Shown in pieces: positions 1 through 8,314 of a stretch of DNA of 64,000 nucleotides. A model generated the notes under the pieces. That model saw nothing but the letters and a program-made list of their open reading frames with translations. It made no database searches and had not been told where the DNA came from. The DNA is taken from assembly GCF_003063575.1 (NCBI RefSeq), contig NZ_NESC01000006.1, positions 62,001-126,000 on the forward strand. The letters run 5' to 3'. The translations under genes and the position numbers were made by a program. This DNA comes from Limnohabitans sp. Jir72 (GTDB lineage Bacteria > Pseudomonadota > Gammaproteobacteria > Burkholderiales > Burkholderiaceae_C). Each line of letters begins with the position of its first letter. Positions within the stretch are counted from its first letter, which is position 1.

Positions 1-1
1 G

Positions 2-655
2 CTGGCCATCTTGCAGCGCTACGCCATCGATGTGCCCAACGCCGTGACCCAAGCTTTGCAGTCTGGTGCATGGGAAACGCCCAAGCCCGGCTCGCCGGTG
101 TTTGAGGGCCACAGCGTGCACATGACCGCCACGCCCCAACAGGCGCTGGAGGCCGCAGCCGATGCGGCCCGTGCGATGGGCGTGAATGCCTACATCCTGA
201 GCGACGAGATCGAAGGTGAATCGCGAGAAGTGGGCAAGGTGCATGCTGCCTTGGCCCGCGCTGCGGCCAAAGGGCAGGGCCCGTTTCAAAAGCCCTGTGT
301 GATCTTGAGCGGTGGCGAGACCACCGTCACCATCAAGCCCCAGCCCGCCGACACACCGCGTGGTCGCGGGGGCAGGGCGGGCGAGTTCTGCATGGGCCTG
401 GCGCATGCCTTGCAAGGCCAGACCGGCGTGTGGGCGCTGGCAGCGGACACCGACGGCATCGATGGCATCGAAGACAACGCGGGTGCCCTGGTGGCGCCCG
501 ACACCTTGGCGCGGGCCTTGGCGCTGGGCCACAAGATCGATGCCTATCTGCAGCGCAACGACGCTTATGGCTACTTTGAGGCCTTGGGCGATCTGGTCAT
601 CACCGGCCCCACGCACACCAATGTGAACGACTTCAGGGCGATCTGGGTGGCGTGA
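2..655 (+). CDS. Glycerate 2-kinase / MOFRL-family protein, 5' truncated
   Basis: C-terminal part of a glycerate 2-kinase (GckA/TtuD, also annotated hydroxypyruvate reductase), which phosphorylates glycerate to 2-phosphoglycerate at the end of the tartrate/glyoxylate route. The open frame enters from the left edge, so the start lies outside the window and about 217 codons are visible. The C-terminal MOFRL domain is recognisable: a glycine-rich ILSGGETTVT segment, GRGGRAGEF, then ALAADTDGIDG, and finally the conserved TGPTHTNVND near the stop. The family is usually about 420-450 residues, so roughly half is present. No frameshift is seen. Family assignment is firm; whether it is the tartrate-linked or a housekeeping paralogue cannot be told from here. 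Confidence 0.9.
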   Translation: MAILQRYAIDVPNAVTQALQSGAWETPKPGSPVFEGHSVHMTATPQQALEAAADAARAMGVNAYILSDEIEGESREVGKVHAALARAAAKGQGPFQKPCVILSGGETTVTIKPQPADTPRGRGGRAGEFCMGLAHALQGQTGVWALAADTDGIDGIEDNAGALVAPDTLARALALGHKIDAYLQRNDAYGYFEALGDLVITGPTHTNVNDFRAIWVA

Positions 656-673
656 GTGACACCTGCGTGCCTA

Positions 674-687
674 TTGATTTGTGTCAA
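674..687 (+). promoter_or_regulatory. FNR/DNR-like box upstream of the Crp/Fnr gene
   Basis: The sequence TTGAT-TTGT-GTCAA is a near-perfect FNR/DNR/NNR-type dyad (consensus TTGAT-N4-ATCAA, one base different). Its centre is about 45 bp before the ATG of the downstream Crp/Fnr gene. A transcription start near 722 would place it at about -41.5, the class II activation position. The encoded regulator carries the E-x-x-S-R recognition-helix pattern that reads TTGAT half-sites, which makes autoregulation plausible. This is inferred from sequence only. Confidence 0.5.
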
Positions 688-725
688 AACGCAGAGGGCT
701 TGGCTCTGGCACATTCGAGCCCATC

Positions 726-1352
726 ATGCTTGCTACTGCTGTTGCCCCCTCGTTTGAATCTTCTGCCGCCGTAGCGGCCGGCACAGTCTTGCTGCATCGC
801 GGAGATGCATCCGAGCAGGTTTTGCACCTGATGCAGGGCCGCGTTGTCTTGGGCTTTTTGCAGCAAGGCGAAATGTTGCACCAATTGGGTGAGGTGGAAG
901 GCCCTTGCTGGCTGGAGGCCGCTTCAGGGCTGCTGGGCTTGCCGCATGCAGTTGACGCCGTGGCCCTGACCCCGGTGCAATTGCAGTACGTGTCGTCAGC
1001 CGAATTTTTGGTCCAGGTGCAAAGCATGCCCGGGCCTTCGCAAACCCTGTTGATGGACATGGCCAAACAGCAACGTCAGCAAACCGAGCTGGCCGTGAGC
1101 CGACTGGCCAAAGACGCCGATGCGCGTTGTGCCGAGTGGCTCTTGCGCCATGCCGAGCCCGATGCCTTGGCGGGCGGGCTGGCCGTCACCTTGCATGAAC
1201 GCAAACGCACCATCGCCGCGCAGCTGGGCATTGCGCCCGAAACGTTCTCGCGTGTGCTGCGCCATCTGCGCGATCGTCAGCTCATCAGCGGTGCAGGCCG
1301 TGTGTTGGGCTTGCCCAATCCGCAAGCCCTGCGCGAACTCGCCGGGGTCTGA
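726..1352 (+). CDS. Crp/Fnr family transcriptional regulator
   Basis: A 208-residue one-component regulator with an N-terminal cyclic-nucleotide-binding-like beta-roll and a C-terminal winged helix. The recognition helix reads APETFSRVLRHL, and the E-T-x-S-R pattern resembles FNR (TTGAT half-site) more than CRP (R-E-T-V-G-R). No N-terminal cysteine cluster for an iron-sulfur cluster is present, so it is not a canonical FNR. A heme- or NO-sensing DNR/NNR-like role, or another ligand, is possible. I chose ATG 726. An upstream GTG at 681 would place an FNR-like box inside the coding sequence and adds 15 unconserved-looking residues. The gene converges on the TRAP transporter genes and shares a bidirectional hairpin with them. 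Confidence 0.85.
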   Translation: MLATAVAPSFESSAAVAAGTVLLHRGDASEQVLHLMQGRVVLGFLQQGEMLHQLGEVEGPCWLEAASGLLGLPHAVDAVALTPVQLQYVSSAEFLVQVQSMPGPSQTLLMDMAKQQRQQTELAVSRLAKDADARCAEWLLRHAEPDALAGGLAVTLHERKRTIAAQLGIAPETFSRVLRHLRDRQLISGAGRVLGLPNPQALRELAGV

Positions 1353-1362
1353 GCGCACGCAC

Positions 1363-1399
1363 AAAAAAGGGCGATGCTGTTTGAACAGCACCGCCCTTT
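1363..1399 (-). terminator. Terminator of the TRAP/ior run (shared hairpin)
   Basis: The stem pairs AAAGGGCG plus TGCTGTT with AACAGCA plus CGCCCTTT, with one mismatched pair and a very short loop. On the minus strand the stem is followed by a run of six T, as expected for an intrinsic terminator after dctM. The same stem may also stop the Crp/Fnr transcript on the plus strand. Confidence 0.75.
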
Positions 1400-1420
1400 G
1401 GCGTTTGAAAAACCGTGTGG

Positions 1421-2728
1421 TCAACCCATCTTGGAGGGCAACCACAAGGCAATGGCTGGGAAGCTGATCAAGATCACCAAGCGGAACAAGTCCGTCACCA
1501 CAAAGGGGATAACCCCTTTGAAGATGGTCGTGAAGCTCACGTCTTTGACCACACTCTTGATGACGAACACGTTCATCCCCACCGGCGGGTGGATCAGCCC
1601 CAACTCGACTGTCATCACGATGATCACGCCAAACCAGATCGGGTCAAATCCCAGCTGCACGATCACCGGGTAGATGATGGGTACCGTCAAGATGATCATG
1701 GCCATGGCGTCCATCAGGCAGCCCAGCACCAAGTACATGACCATGATGAGCGCCAGAATGCCGTAACGGCCCACGCCCAAACCGGTGAGCATCTCGGTCA
1801 GCTTTTGCGGCACTTGCGTGATGGTCAGGAAGTAACCAAACAACAAGGCACCGATCAGCACCGTGAACACCGCCGCCGATGTGCGCGTGGCCGACAGCAA
1901 GGCTTCGCGGATGCCCGCACGGTCAAGCTTGCCGCGCAGTACCCCCAGCAGGAAGGCGCCGCTGGCCCCCACACCACCGGCTTCGGTGGGTGTGAAGAAA
2001 CCGCCGTACAAGCCACCGATCACGAACATGAAGAGCACCAGGGGTGCCCACACATCCTTGAGGCCGTTGAAGCGTTCACCCCACGACTTTTGTTCGCCGC
2101 GCGGCAGCAAGTCGGGCTTGACGCGCACGATGATCATGATGGTGATCACGTACAGCAGCATGGCCAACAGGCCCGGCACGATGCCGGCCATGAACAGCTT
2201 GCCGATGTCTTGCTGCGTCAAGATCGCATACACCGCCAGCACGGTCGATGGCGGCAGCATGGCGCCCAGCGTGCCACCTGCGGCGATCACGCCCGTCGAA
2301 AACGACTGCGGATAGCCAAAGCGGCGCATCTCGGGGTAAGCCACCGAAGAGAAGGTGGCTGCCGTGGCAACCGACGAGCCGCAAATGGCCGCAAAGCCAC
2401 CGCAAGCCAGAACCGTGGCCACACCCAGACCGCCGCGCATGTGGCCAATGAAGGCATTGGCGGCGCGAAACAGTTCCTTGCTCACACCCGAGACAGACAC
2501 AAAAGCGCCCATCAGCATGAACATCGGAATCACCCCGAAGGTGTAATCGGTCACGGTGCGCATGGACGACTGTCCAATCAGCTTGAGCGCGGGGCCAGGC
2601 CCTGCGATGTAGGCATAGCCCGTGACCCCCACCAGACCCATCGCCATGCCCACAGGCACACGCAGCAGCATCAGGCCAAACAGCACCAGAAAGCCAATGA
2701 TGGCTACGGCATCAGGACTCAGATCCAT
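1421..2728 (-). CDS. dctM: TRAP transporter large permease (DctM family)
   Basis: Large membrane subunit of a tripartite ATP-independent periplasmic transporter. It moves a carboxylate delivered by the periplasmic DctP-type protein, driven by the sodium or proton gradient. It has 435 residues, the normal family length, with about 12 hydrophobic segments. Family motifs are visible: GGFAAICGSSVATAATFSS, AGGTLGAMLPPS and FTPTEAGGVGA. It is the last gene of the minus-strand run and starts 3 bp after the DctQ stop, so the two are translationally close. The substrate is not readable from the permease. The neighbouring ior genes suggest an aromatic 2-oxoacid or related carboxylate. Confidence 0.93.
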   Translation of the reverse strand: MDLSPDAVAIIGFLVLFGLMLLRVPVGMAMGLVGVTGYAYIAGPGPALKLIGQSSMRTVTDYTFGVIPMFMLMGAFVSVSGVSKELFRAANAFIGHMRGGLGVATVLACGGFAAICGSSVATAATFSSVAYPEMRRFGYPQSFSTGVIAAGGTLGAMLPPSTVLAVYAILTQQDIGKLFMAGIVPGLLAMLLYVITIMIIVRVKPDLLPRGEQKSWGERFNGLKDVWAPLVLFMFVIGGLYGGFFTPTEAGGVGASGAFLLGVLRGKLDRAGIREALLSATRTSAAVFTVLIGALLFGYFLTITQVPQKLTEMLTGLGVGRYGILALIMVMYLVLGCLMDAMAMIILTVPIIYPVIVQLGFDPIWFGVIIVMTVELGLIHPPVGMNVFVIKSVVKDVSFTTIFKGVIPFVVTDLFRLVILISFPAIALWLPSKMG

Positions 2729-2731
2729 GCC

Positions 2732-3262
2732 TTACTCCACGTCTTTATGTTCAGGGTGTTCTTCCAGCGTTTCAGGCTGAAAGATCAAGCGCCAGGTTCG
2801 TATGGCAATCAACAAAACGGCACAAACGTCCCCCATCCACGCGACGGCAAAAAAGGGCCAGGTCGGCAGGTTCAGGTCGTAGGTGAGCACGTTGTCGTTG
2901 TAGGTGCCGCGCACCTTGTCAAACAGCATGATGGTTTGCACGGTGACAACAAACAACAGCACCAGTGTGGCAAAGACATCGATGAAACGTTTGAGGCGTG
3001 CGTTCGACAAGCTCCAGACCAAGTCCACTGTGATGTGGCTGCCCCGGTAGCTGGTGGCAGCGATGCCCCAAAAGATCAGGATGCCCAGCATCAAACGACC
3101 GAAGTCGTAAGCGTCAGGGATCGAGGTGCTGAAGAATTTGCGCAACAACACCGAGATGAAGATGTTGGCCGCCACCAGTCCGACGAACAGGGCGGCCATC
3201 CACTCGATGGAATCGATGATGCGGTCAAAGACGTTTTTCTTGACCGCGGTCGAGGTCTGCAT
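2732..3262 (-). CDS. dctQ: TRAP transporter small permease (DctQ family)
   Basis: A 176-residue small membrane subunit of the TRAP transporter, with about four transmembrane helices. The helix-2/3 region contains the typical F-x-R-L-M-x-x-x-I-F-W-G-I-A pattern of DctQ proteins. It bridges the binding protein and the large permease. It starts 9 bp after the dctP stop and ends 3 bp before dctM, a classic dctPQM arrangement. The C-terminus is charged and ends in an acidic tail. Confidence 0.9.
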   Translation of the reverse strand: MQTSTAVKKNVFDRIIDSIEWMAALFVGLVAANIFISVLLRKFFSTSIPDAYDFGRLMLGILIFWGIAATSYRGSHITVDLVWSLSNARLKRFIDVFATLVLLFVVTVQTIMLFDKVRGTYNDNVLTYDLNLPTWPFFAVAWMGDVCAVLLIAIRTWRLIFQPETLEEHPEHKDVE

Positions 3263-3271
3263 GCCGCGTCC

Positions 3272-4306
3272 TTACATCGCTGATTTGTACTTGGCCAGCG
3301 ACTGGCGCAGCGCGTTCATCACGGCTGCGGGGTCTTCGCCGCGTTTTTTCACGTCCTCGCCCCATTGCTTTTCAGCCGGCGCAACAGCGTCTTTCCAGGC
3401 CTTGATCTGGTCAGGGGTCAGCTTGTAGACCTCGCGGTTGGTGTCGGCGGCCAGTTTGGTGTGACCGGCCATTTCAAAGTCGGCCCAAGCGCTGCCGACT
3501 TTTTCGGCCCACTCGCTGGTGCAGTGGCTGTCGACGGCGGCTTTCTGCGTGGTCGACAAGGCGGTGTATTTGTCCTTGTTCATGACCCAGACAAACGGGG
3601 TCACGTAGAAAGGCACATCCATGTGGTATTTGACCACTTTGTCGATGCCGAACAAGGTCAGCGAACCCCAGGGGAAGGTGATCGCATCGGCCACACCGCG
3701 CTCGAGCATGTCACGCGATTCGGGCGCAGAAGCTTGCACGTTGGTGCCGCCCAGCATGGTGATGACCTGACCCACCGTGGCGGTGGCAGGGCGCACTTTC
3801 ATGCCCTTGATGTCGGTGGGCGAGACGATTTTCTTGCGGGAGTGGAAGGCACCTGGATCGTGCACGAAGGCAAAGCAGAAATGCACTTCCTTCATCTCCT
3901 TGGCCGCGTAGTTGCGGTACCAAGCGTCCACCGCGGCCGAGCCGGCTTTGGCGTTGGTGATCATGAAGGGCAGCGATGTGGCGGCAAAGATGGGGAAGCG
4001 GCCAGGCTGGTAGCCCGGGTTCACGTAAGAGAAATCGGCGATGCCGTCGCGGGCCATGTCGTAGTGGTCAAAGGCTTTGCCCAGTTGCTCGGAGGGGAAC
4101 AGCGTGGTGTTCAGTGAGCCGCCCGAGGCTTTCTTGAGGCTCTCGCCCCAGGCCTGCAGTGCGGGGTTGAGCGCGTGCTGCGCGGGCACCCAGCTCGACA
4201 TCTTGATCATCACGTTCTTGTCTTGTGCCTGAGCGACCGAGCCCAGGCTCAGAGCCGCGAGCGAGGCGCCCAGGGTGAGCAGGCGTTTGCTGGTTGAAAA
4301 GTTCAT
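3272..4306 (-). CDS. dctP: TRAP transporter substrate-binding protein (DctP family)
   Basis: Periplasmic solute receptor of the TRAP system, 344 residues. A signal peptide is clear: two lysines/arginines, a hydrophobic stretch and SVAQAQ as the likely cleavage region at about residue 27. The mature part has the DctP fold features, with a MKVRPATATVGQVITMLGG segment that contains the conserved arginine contacting the substrate carboxylate. A 115-bp gap separates it from iorB upstream, so it may have its own promoter within a larger run. It is closest in style to TRAP receptors for aromatic or alpha-keto acids, but the ligand is inferred from context only. Confidence 0.92.
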   Translation of the reverse strand: MNFSTSKRLLTLGASLAALSLGSVAQAQDKNVMIKMSSWVPAQHALNPALQAWGESLKKASGGSLNTTLFPSEQLGKAFDHYDMARDGIADFSYVNPGYQPGRFPIFAATSLPFMITNAKAGSAAVDAWYRNYAAKEMKEVHFCFAFVHDPGAFHSRKKIVSPTDIKGMKVRPATATVGQVITMLGGTNVQASAPESRDMLERGVADAITFPWGSLTLFGIDKVVKYHMDVPFYVTPFVWVMNKDKYTALSTTQKAAVDSHCTSEWAEKVGSAWADFEMAGHTKLAADTNREVYKLTPDQIKAWKDAVAPAEKQWGEDVKKRGEDPAAVMNALRQSLAKYKSAM

Positions 4307-4421
4307 CGTTTGTCTCCAGTGTGTTGTTGAAAGTGAATGGTGTGATGAAAGCGTGGGTTCATCCTAGACCCTTTTGGCGGGGCCAAACAGTAGGGCTTGT
4401 ACCCAAGATGACAGGGGGAAT

Positions 4422-5996
4422 TCATGAGGTGATGCGGGGATTTTTCATCCACCGGATGGGCTGCGCGACCACGGGTCGTGCTGGTGCGCCACTTTGAATC
4501 AAGGCCGCATCCAAAGACTTGCCCGCTTCGTCTTGCAAGGCCGCTTGCCGGATGCGGGCAATGCTTTGCACCTGCTCAGCCGTGCTTTGGTCCTCACGCG
4601 GCGCGGCCGCATGCGTGATGATGTGCATCAGGTTGTCCTTGCCGCGCTCGTTGGTGCTGCCGTAGCCCTTGATCAGCTGGCCGCAGCGCGCCACTTCATG
4701 GCCCAGCGCGGGGTCGCGTTGTGTGGCCTGTGTCACGGCGGCGATCCATTGCTCGATGGCCCGCTGCTCGGCTTGGTAGCGGCTGCCCAGTGGGCGCAAG
4801 ACCTTGAGCTTGGCCATCAGCCGCAGCGCCAACATGCCGAGGATAGAGTGGGTGCCGATCTTCAAGGGCATGGCCCAGGGTGCTTGGCCTTTGGCCACGC
4901 GGGCGCGGTCCCAGCGGATCAGCTTTTGCGCCCAAGTGGTGGGCAAAAGGCCTGCCAGCTCGGGCACGCCGGGCTTGAAGTGGTCGTAGATTTTCAGCAG
5001 GTCGGCCTCTTGGGCCTTGACCTCGCCGCGCACCCGGTGCAGGCGGGACTGGCGGCTTTTCAGGTCGGCCACGCGCACCACATCGTCAAAGGCCATCCAC
5101 AAGGCCAGCCAGCGTGCGCTTTCTTCGGTCACGGGCCAGGCCTTGGCGTCAGCGGCTTGAGCGCTTTGTTCTGCCGCCCAGATGGACGACAGGCGGCTCA
5201 GATAGGTTTGCGCATAGGCCTGGTTTTGGTATTCGAGCACACGGGCATAGCCCAGCGACACCATGGTGTGCAGCGGCGCGGGAAAGGCCTGGGCCACCGC
5301 CTCGGGCACGGCGGGTGCCGCTGGCTTGGCTGGGGTCATGACCGCTTCGATGAACTCGTGCTGCTGGCGCTGCGCTGCGATGGCGTCATAGGCCAAGCCG
5401 AAGCCGCGCAGGCTGGCTTGTGCGGCTTTGCCGGTGTGGCCAATCACGGCTTCGTAATCGGCCCGTGCAAAAGGCAGCACGCCGCTGGCTGCGATGCAGC
5501 CGAACATGACGGCGCTGACCACGGTGCCCGATGCCTGCGTCATGCGGGCCATGTCCACGATGTGGTGTGTTTTGCTGTGCGTGCTGACCAGCTCGCGCAG
5601 TGCGGCATCGTCTTTGCGGCCATCGCCCATGCTCATTTTTTCGAGCGTGGTCAGGATGCGCGAAGACGAGGTGATCACGCAGCTGTGCTCGGCCGAGGTC
5701 AGGCCGTTGCTGATTTGCCGTGCGGTCTCGAGCAGCTCGGAAGACACCAGCGCATCGAGCCTGCCGGGCAGGGGGTTCAGGCCCAGCACCGGCTTTTTGC
5801 CGCCCAATGCGCTGCTGGGCTGCGGAAAGATTTCAATGTAATAGGTGGTGGCGCCAGTGCGTTGGGCCACGCCCGGGATGGAGGTCGCTTGCGCAGGATG
5901 GTCCGCATGGCGGGCCACATCAACCAGCCAGTCGGCCAGCACGCCGCCGCCTTCGCCCCCCAGGGCGCACAGCAAAATGGAAATGGGTTGGGTCAT
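4422..5996 (-). CDS. iorB: Indolepyruvate-type 2-oxoacid oxidoreductase, beta subunit with long C-terminal extension
   Basis: Beta (gamma-domain) subunit of a 2-oxoacid:acceptor oxidoreductase of the indolepyruvate type, which converts aryl-pyruvates to aryl-acetyl-CoA with its alpha partner. The first ~200 residues have the nucleotide-type loop ALGGEGGGVLADW and the SIPGVAQRTGATTYYIE stretch seen in IorB. About 300 further residues form a helical extension, a DUF6537-like region, absent from archaeal IorB. Length is 524 residues from ATG 5996. A longer in-frame start exists but would run through iorA. It starts 22 bp after the iorA stop. Coupling to iorA makes the assignment safe; the role of the extension is unknown. 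Confidence 0.88.
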   Translation of the reverse strand: MTQPISILLCALGGEGGGVLADWLVDVARHADHPAQATSIPGVAQRTGATTYYIEIFPQPSSALGGKKPVLGLNPLPGRLDALVSSELLETARQISNGLTSAEHSCVITSSSRILTTLEKMSMGDGRKDDAALRELVSTHSKTHHIVDMARMTQASGTVVSAVMFGCIAASGVLPFARADYEAVIGHTGKAAQASLRGFGLAYDAIAAQRQQHEFIEAVMTPAKPAAPAVPEAVAQAFPAPLHTMVSLGYARVLEYQNQAYAQTYLSRLSSIWAAEQSAQAADAKAWPVTEESARWLALWMAFDDVVRVADLKSRQSRLHRVRGEVKAQEADLLKIYDHFKPGVPELAGLLPTTWAQKLIRWDRARVAKGQAPWAMPLKIGTHSILGMLALRLMAKLKVLRPLGSRYQAEQRAIEQWIAAVTQATQRDPALGHEVARCGQLIKGYGSTNERGKDNLMHIITHAAAPREDQSTAEQVQSIARIRQAALQDEAGKSLDAALIQSGAPARPVVAQPIRWMKNPRITS

Positions 5997-6018
5997 GTTC
6001 GGTCTCGGTGTGGGGGCT

Positions 6019-8175
6019 TCAGGCCGGTTGCAACAGGTGCACCACGCGGCTTTGCAGGCCGTGCCACAGGCGTTCGTGCCACTTGGCGTTTTGCACCACT
6101 TCGGCGCGGTAGAACGATGGGCACAAGGTGGCGGCATGGGCGTTTTCGCCGCACAGGCCACAGCCCACGCAGCCGTCGATCACGGTGGCCACCGGGTCGA
6201 CTTTGAGCGGGTCGGGGTTGTCTTTCAGCGTGAGGGTGGGGCAGCCCGACAGGCGGATGCAGGCGTGGTCGCCGTTGCACACGTCTTCGTCCACGCCGTA
6301 TTTCACGCGCTCAACACGTTCGCCTTTGGACAGCAGCGAGGCCAGCCAGGGCTTGATGCGCCGCTGGCGCTCCAGTTGGCATTCGCCTTCGGCCACGATC
6401 ACCTTCAGACCCTGAAACTCGGTGGTGAAGGCTTCGGTCAGCGTGGCCTGCATGTGGCTGACTTCATAGGTGTGCACCGTGCGCAGCCACTGCACGCCCA
6501 GGCCTTTGAGCGTGGACTCGATGGTCTGGTTGGTGTGCACCACGCTTTGGCGTTTGTCGCCCGCCAGTTCCTTGGCCATGTCGCTCGGCGTGTTGATGAT
6601 GTCCTGTGTGCCGGTGGCCGAGGTGTAGCCGTTTTTGAAAATCAGCAGCACCGCATCGTCGCCGTTGAACAGTGCGCTTTGCACACCGGTGAGCAGGCCG
6701 TTGTGCCAAAAGCCGCCGTCGCCCATGACCGACAACACGCGCCGCTTCATGAGGGGCGATACGCCCGCCCGGCTGGCCAGGCTCATGCCGTAGCCCAAGA
6801 TGGAATGGCCTACCGAAAACGGCTCGAAGGTCGCCAGCGCGTGGCAACCGATGTCGCCCGAGATGTGCACCGGACCGACGTCTTGCTGGGCCAACTTGAG
6901 CGCCGAGAACACGGGCCGCTCGGGGCAGCCAATGCACATGCCTGGGGGGCGCGGTGGCAAGCCTGTGCCCATGGCCGCTTGCACTTGCTGGCGGCGTGCC
7001 GCATTGGTTTGCAGCCACTGCGGCGTGCGCTCGGGGATCAACGCTGGGCGGTGCTTTTGCAGAAATTTGAGCAAGCCTTGCGCCATCACTTCGGCGGTGT
7101 ATTCGCCGCCTTGCGGCAGCATGTCTTTGCCATGCAAGGGCGTTTGCAGGTCCTGGCGGCGCAAGGTCAGTGCCAGCTCTTGCTCGATGTATTCGGGCTG
7201 GCCTTCTTCGAGCAGCAGCACGGCCGATTTGTCGGCACAAAAGCGGGTGAGTTCTTCGGGCACCAAGGGGTAGGTCACATTGAGCACGAGGATGGACAGC
7301 GTGCAGTCGCCAAAGGCATCGGCCAGCTCGAACTGCTGTAAGGCGCGGATCAGCGTGTTGTACAGACCCCCTTGCACGATCAGGCCCAGGTCCTTGTGTG
7401 TGCTGCCTTCGAAGTGTTCGTTGAGCCGCTGCTCGGTGATGAAGCGCCGCGCTGCGGGCAAGCGTTCTTCGGTCTTGCGCTTTTCATGCACAAAGGTCAC
7501 TGGCGGATGCGCCAGGCGCATGTAGTCAAAGCCAGCGGGGTTGTCCAGCAGGTGGCGCTTGGAGATTTTCGGGGCCTGGTTGTCGCGGGTTTCAAAGCTG
7601 CCGCGCACATGGCAGGCGCGGATGCGCAGCTCCATCATCACCGGCATGTTGGACGCTTCGGACAGACGGAAACCGTGCTCCACCATGTTGACCATTTGGC
7701 CCAATTCGGGGCGCGGGTCCAGCAGGCACATGCCCGACTTGAGCGCGTAGGCGTGTGTGCGTTCCTGGATCACGCTGGCGCCTTCGCCGTAGTCCTCGCC
7801 CACCACGATCAGCACGCCACCCGTGACACCTGGCGATGACAAATTGGACAGCGCATCGGCCGCCACATTGGTGCCCACAATCGACTTCCAGGTCACCGCG
7901 CCGCGAATCGGGTAGTGGATGGACGCGCCCAGCATGGCGGCGGCCGAGGCTTCGTTGGAACACGCCTCCACATGCACACCCAGCTCGTCCATGTAGGGCT
8001 TGGCCTGCACCATGACGTCGAGCAGGTGCGAGACCGGTGCGCCTTGGTAACCGCCCACATAGCTCACGCCCGATTGCAGCAGTCCCTTGGTGATGGCCAA
8101 GATGCCTTCGCCGTGAAAGACCTCGCCATCGCCCTTGCGCAGGGCCTTGATTTCTTCGTGAAATGAAACTTCCAA
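6019..8175 (-). CDS. iorA: Indolepyruvate-type 2-oxoacid oxidoreductase, alpha subunit
   Basis: Catalytic subunit, 718 residues. It holds the pyrimidine-binding domain at the N-terminus, a thiamine-diphosphate-binding domain with MGDGGFWHNG near residue 483, and a C-terminal ferredoxin-like part. There the first cysteine group (CNGDHAC...GCP near 630) is atypical and the second (CVGCGLC...CP near 670) is canonical. The enzyme decarboxylates indolepyruvate, phenylpyruvate or similar oxoacids to acyl-CoA. The start is a TTG at 8175 with AAGGAG 5 bp upstream. The longer in-frame start would translate through a REP-like palindrome and lacks support. A LysR gene is divergent, and iorB and dctPQM follow in the same direction. 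Confidence 0.9.
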   Translation of the reverse strand: MEVSFHEEIKALRKGDGEVFHGEGILAITKGLLQSGVSYVGGYQGAPVSHLLDVMVQAKPYMDELGVHVEACSNEASAAAMLGASIHYPIRGAVTWKSIVGTNVAADALSNLSSPGVTGGVLIVVGEDYGEGASVIQERTHAYALKSGMCLLDPRPELGQMVNMVEHGFRLSEASNMPVMMELRIRACHVRGSFETRDNQAPKISKRHLLDNPAGFDYMRLAHPPVTFVHEKRKTEERLPAARRFITEQRLNEHFEGSTHKDLGLIVQGGLYNTLIRALQQFELADAFGDCTLSILVLNVTYPLVPEELTRFCADKSAVLLLEEGQPEYIEQELALTLRRQDLQTPLHGKDMLPQGGEYTAEVMAQGLLKFLQKHRPALIPERTPQWLQTNAARRQQVQAAMGTGLPPRPPGMCIGCPERPVFSALKLAQQDVGPVHISGDIGCHALATFEPFSVGHSILGYGMSLASRAGVSPLMKRRVLSVMGDGGFWHNGLLTGVQSALFNGDDAVLLIFKNGYTSATGTQDIINTPSDMAKELAGDKRQSVVHTNQTIESTLKGLGVQWLRTVHTYEVSHMQATLTEAFTTEFQGLKVIVAEGECQLERQRRIKPWLASLLSKGERVERVKYGVDEDVCNGDHACIRLSGCPTLTLKDNPDPLKVDPVATVIDGCVGCGLCGENAHAATLCPSFYRAEVVQNAKWHERLWHGLQSRVVHLLQPA

Positions 8176-8211
8176 AGCACGCTCCTTGCGTTGTTGCCGT
8201 TTGGTGGCATT

Positions 8212-8288
8212 TGTAGGAGCCCACCCCGTGGGCGATGGATTTTTGATGGCGTGTGCCACGCCCATCGCCCACGGGGTGGGCTCCTACA
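8212..8288. repeat. REP-like palindrome, copy 1
   Basis: Two 27-nt arms (8212-8238 and 8262-8288) are perfect reverse complements and begin TGTAGGAGCCCACCC. The 23-bp centre is itself partly palindromic. It lies between the divergent iorA and lysR genes. A second copy of the same family is at 12870-12946. REP elements of this GTAGGAGC type are dispersed in many proteobacteria and are mobilised by RAYT transposases; no such transposase is in the window. Confidence 0.85.
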
Positions 8289-8314
8289 GAGACCATCGAA
8301 GCATCTTACGTATA

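Noticed and set aside
1415..3283. Long plus-strand open frame opposite the TRAP genes
   Set aside because: Histidine/glutamine-rich, low-complexity product with no fold pattern, fully antisense to well-recognised dctM and dctQ genes. A high-GC shadow frame.
4494..6206. Long plus-strand open frame opposite iorB
   Set aside because: Antisense shadow of a well-supported gene, with His/Gly-rich composition and no recognisable family.
8176..8265. Longer N-terminus for iorA
   Set aside because: It would be translated from the REP palindrome and lacks a ribosome site; the TTG at 8175 has AAGGAG.
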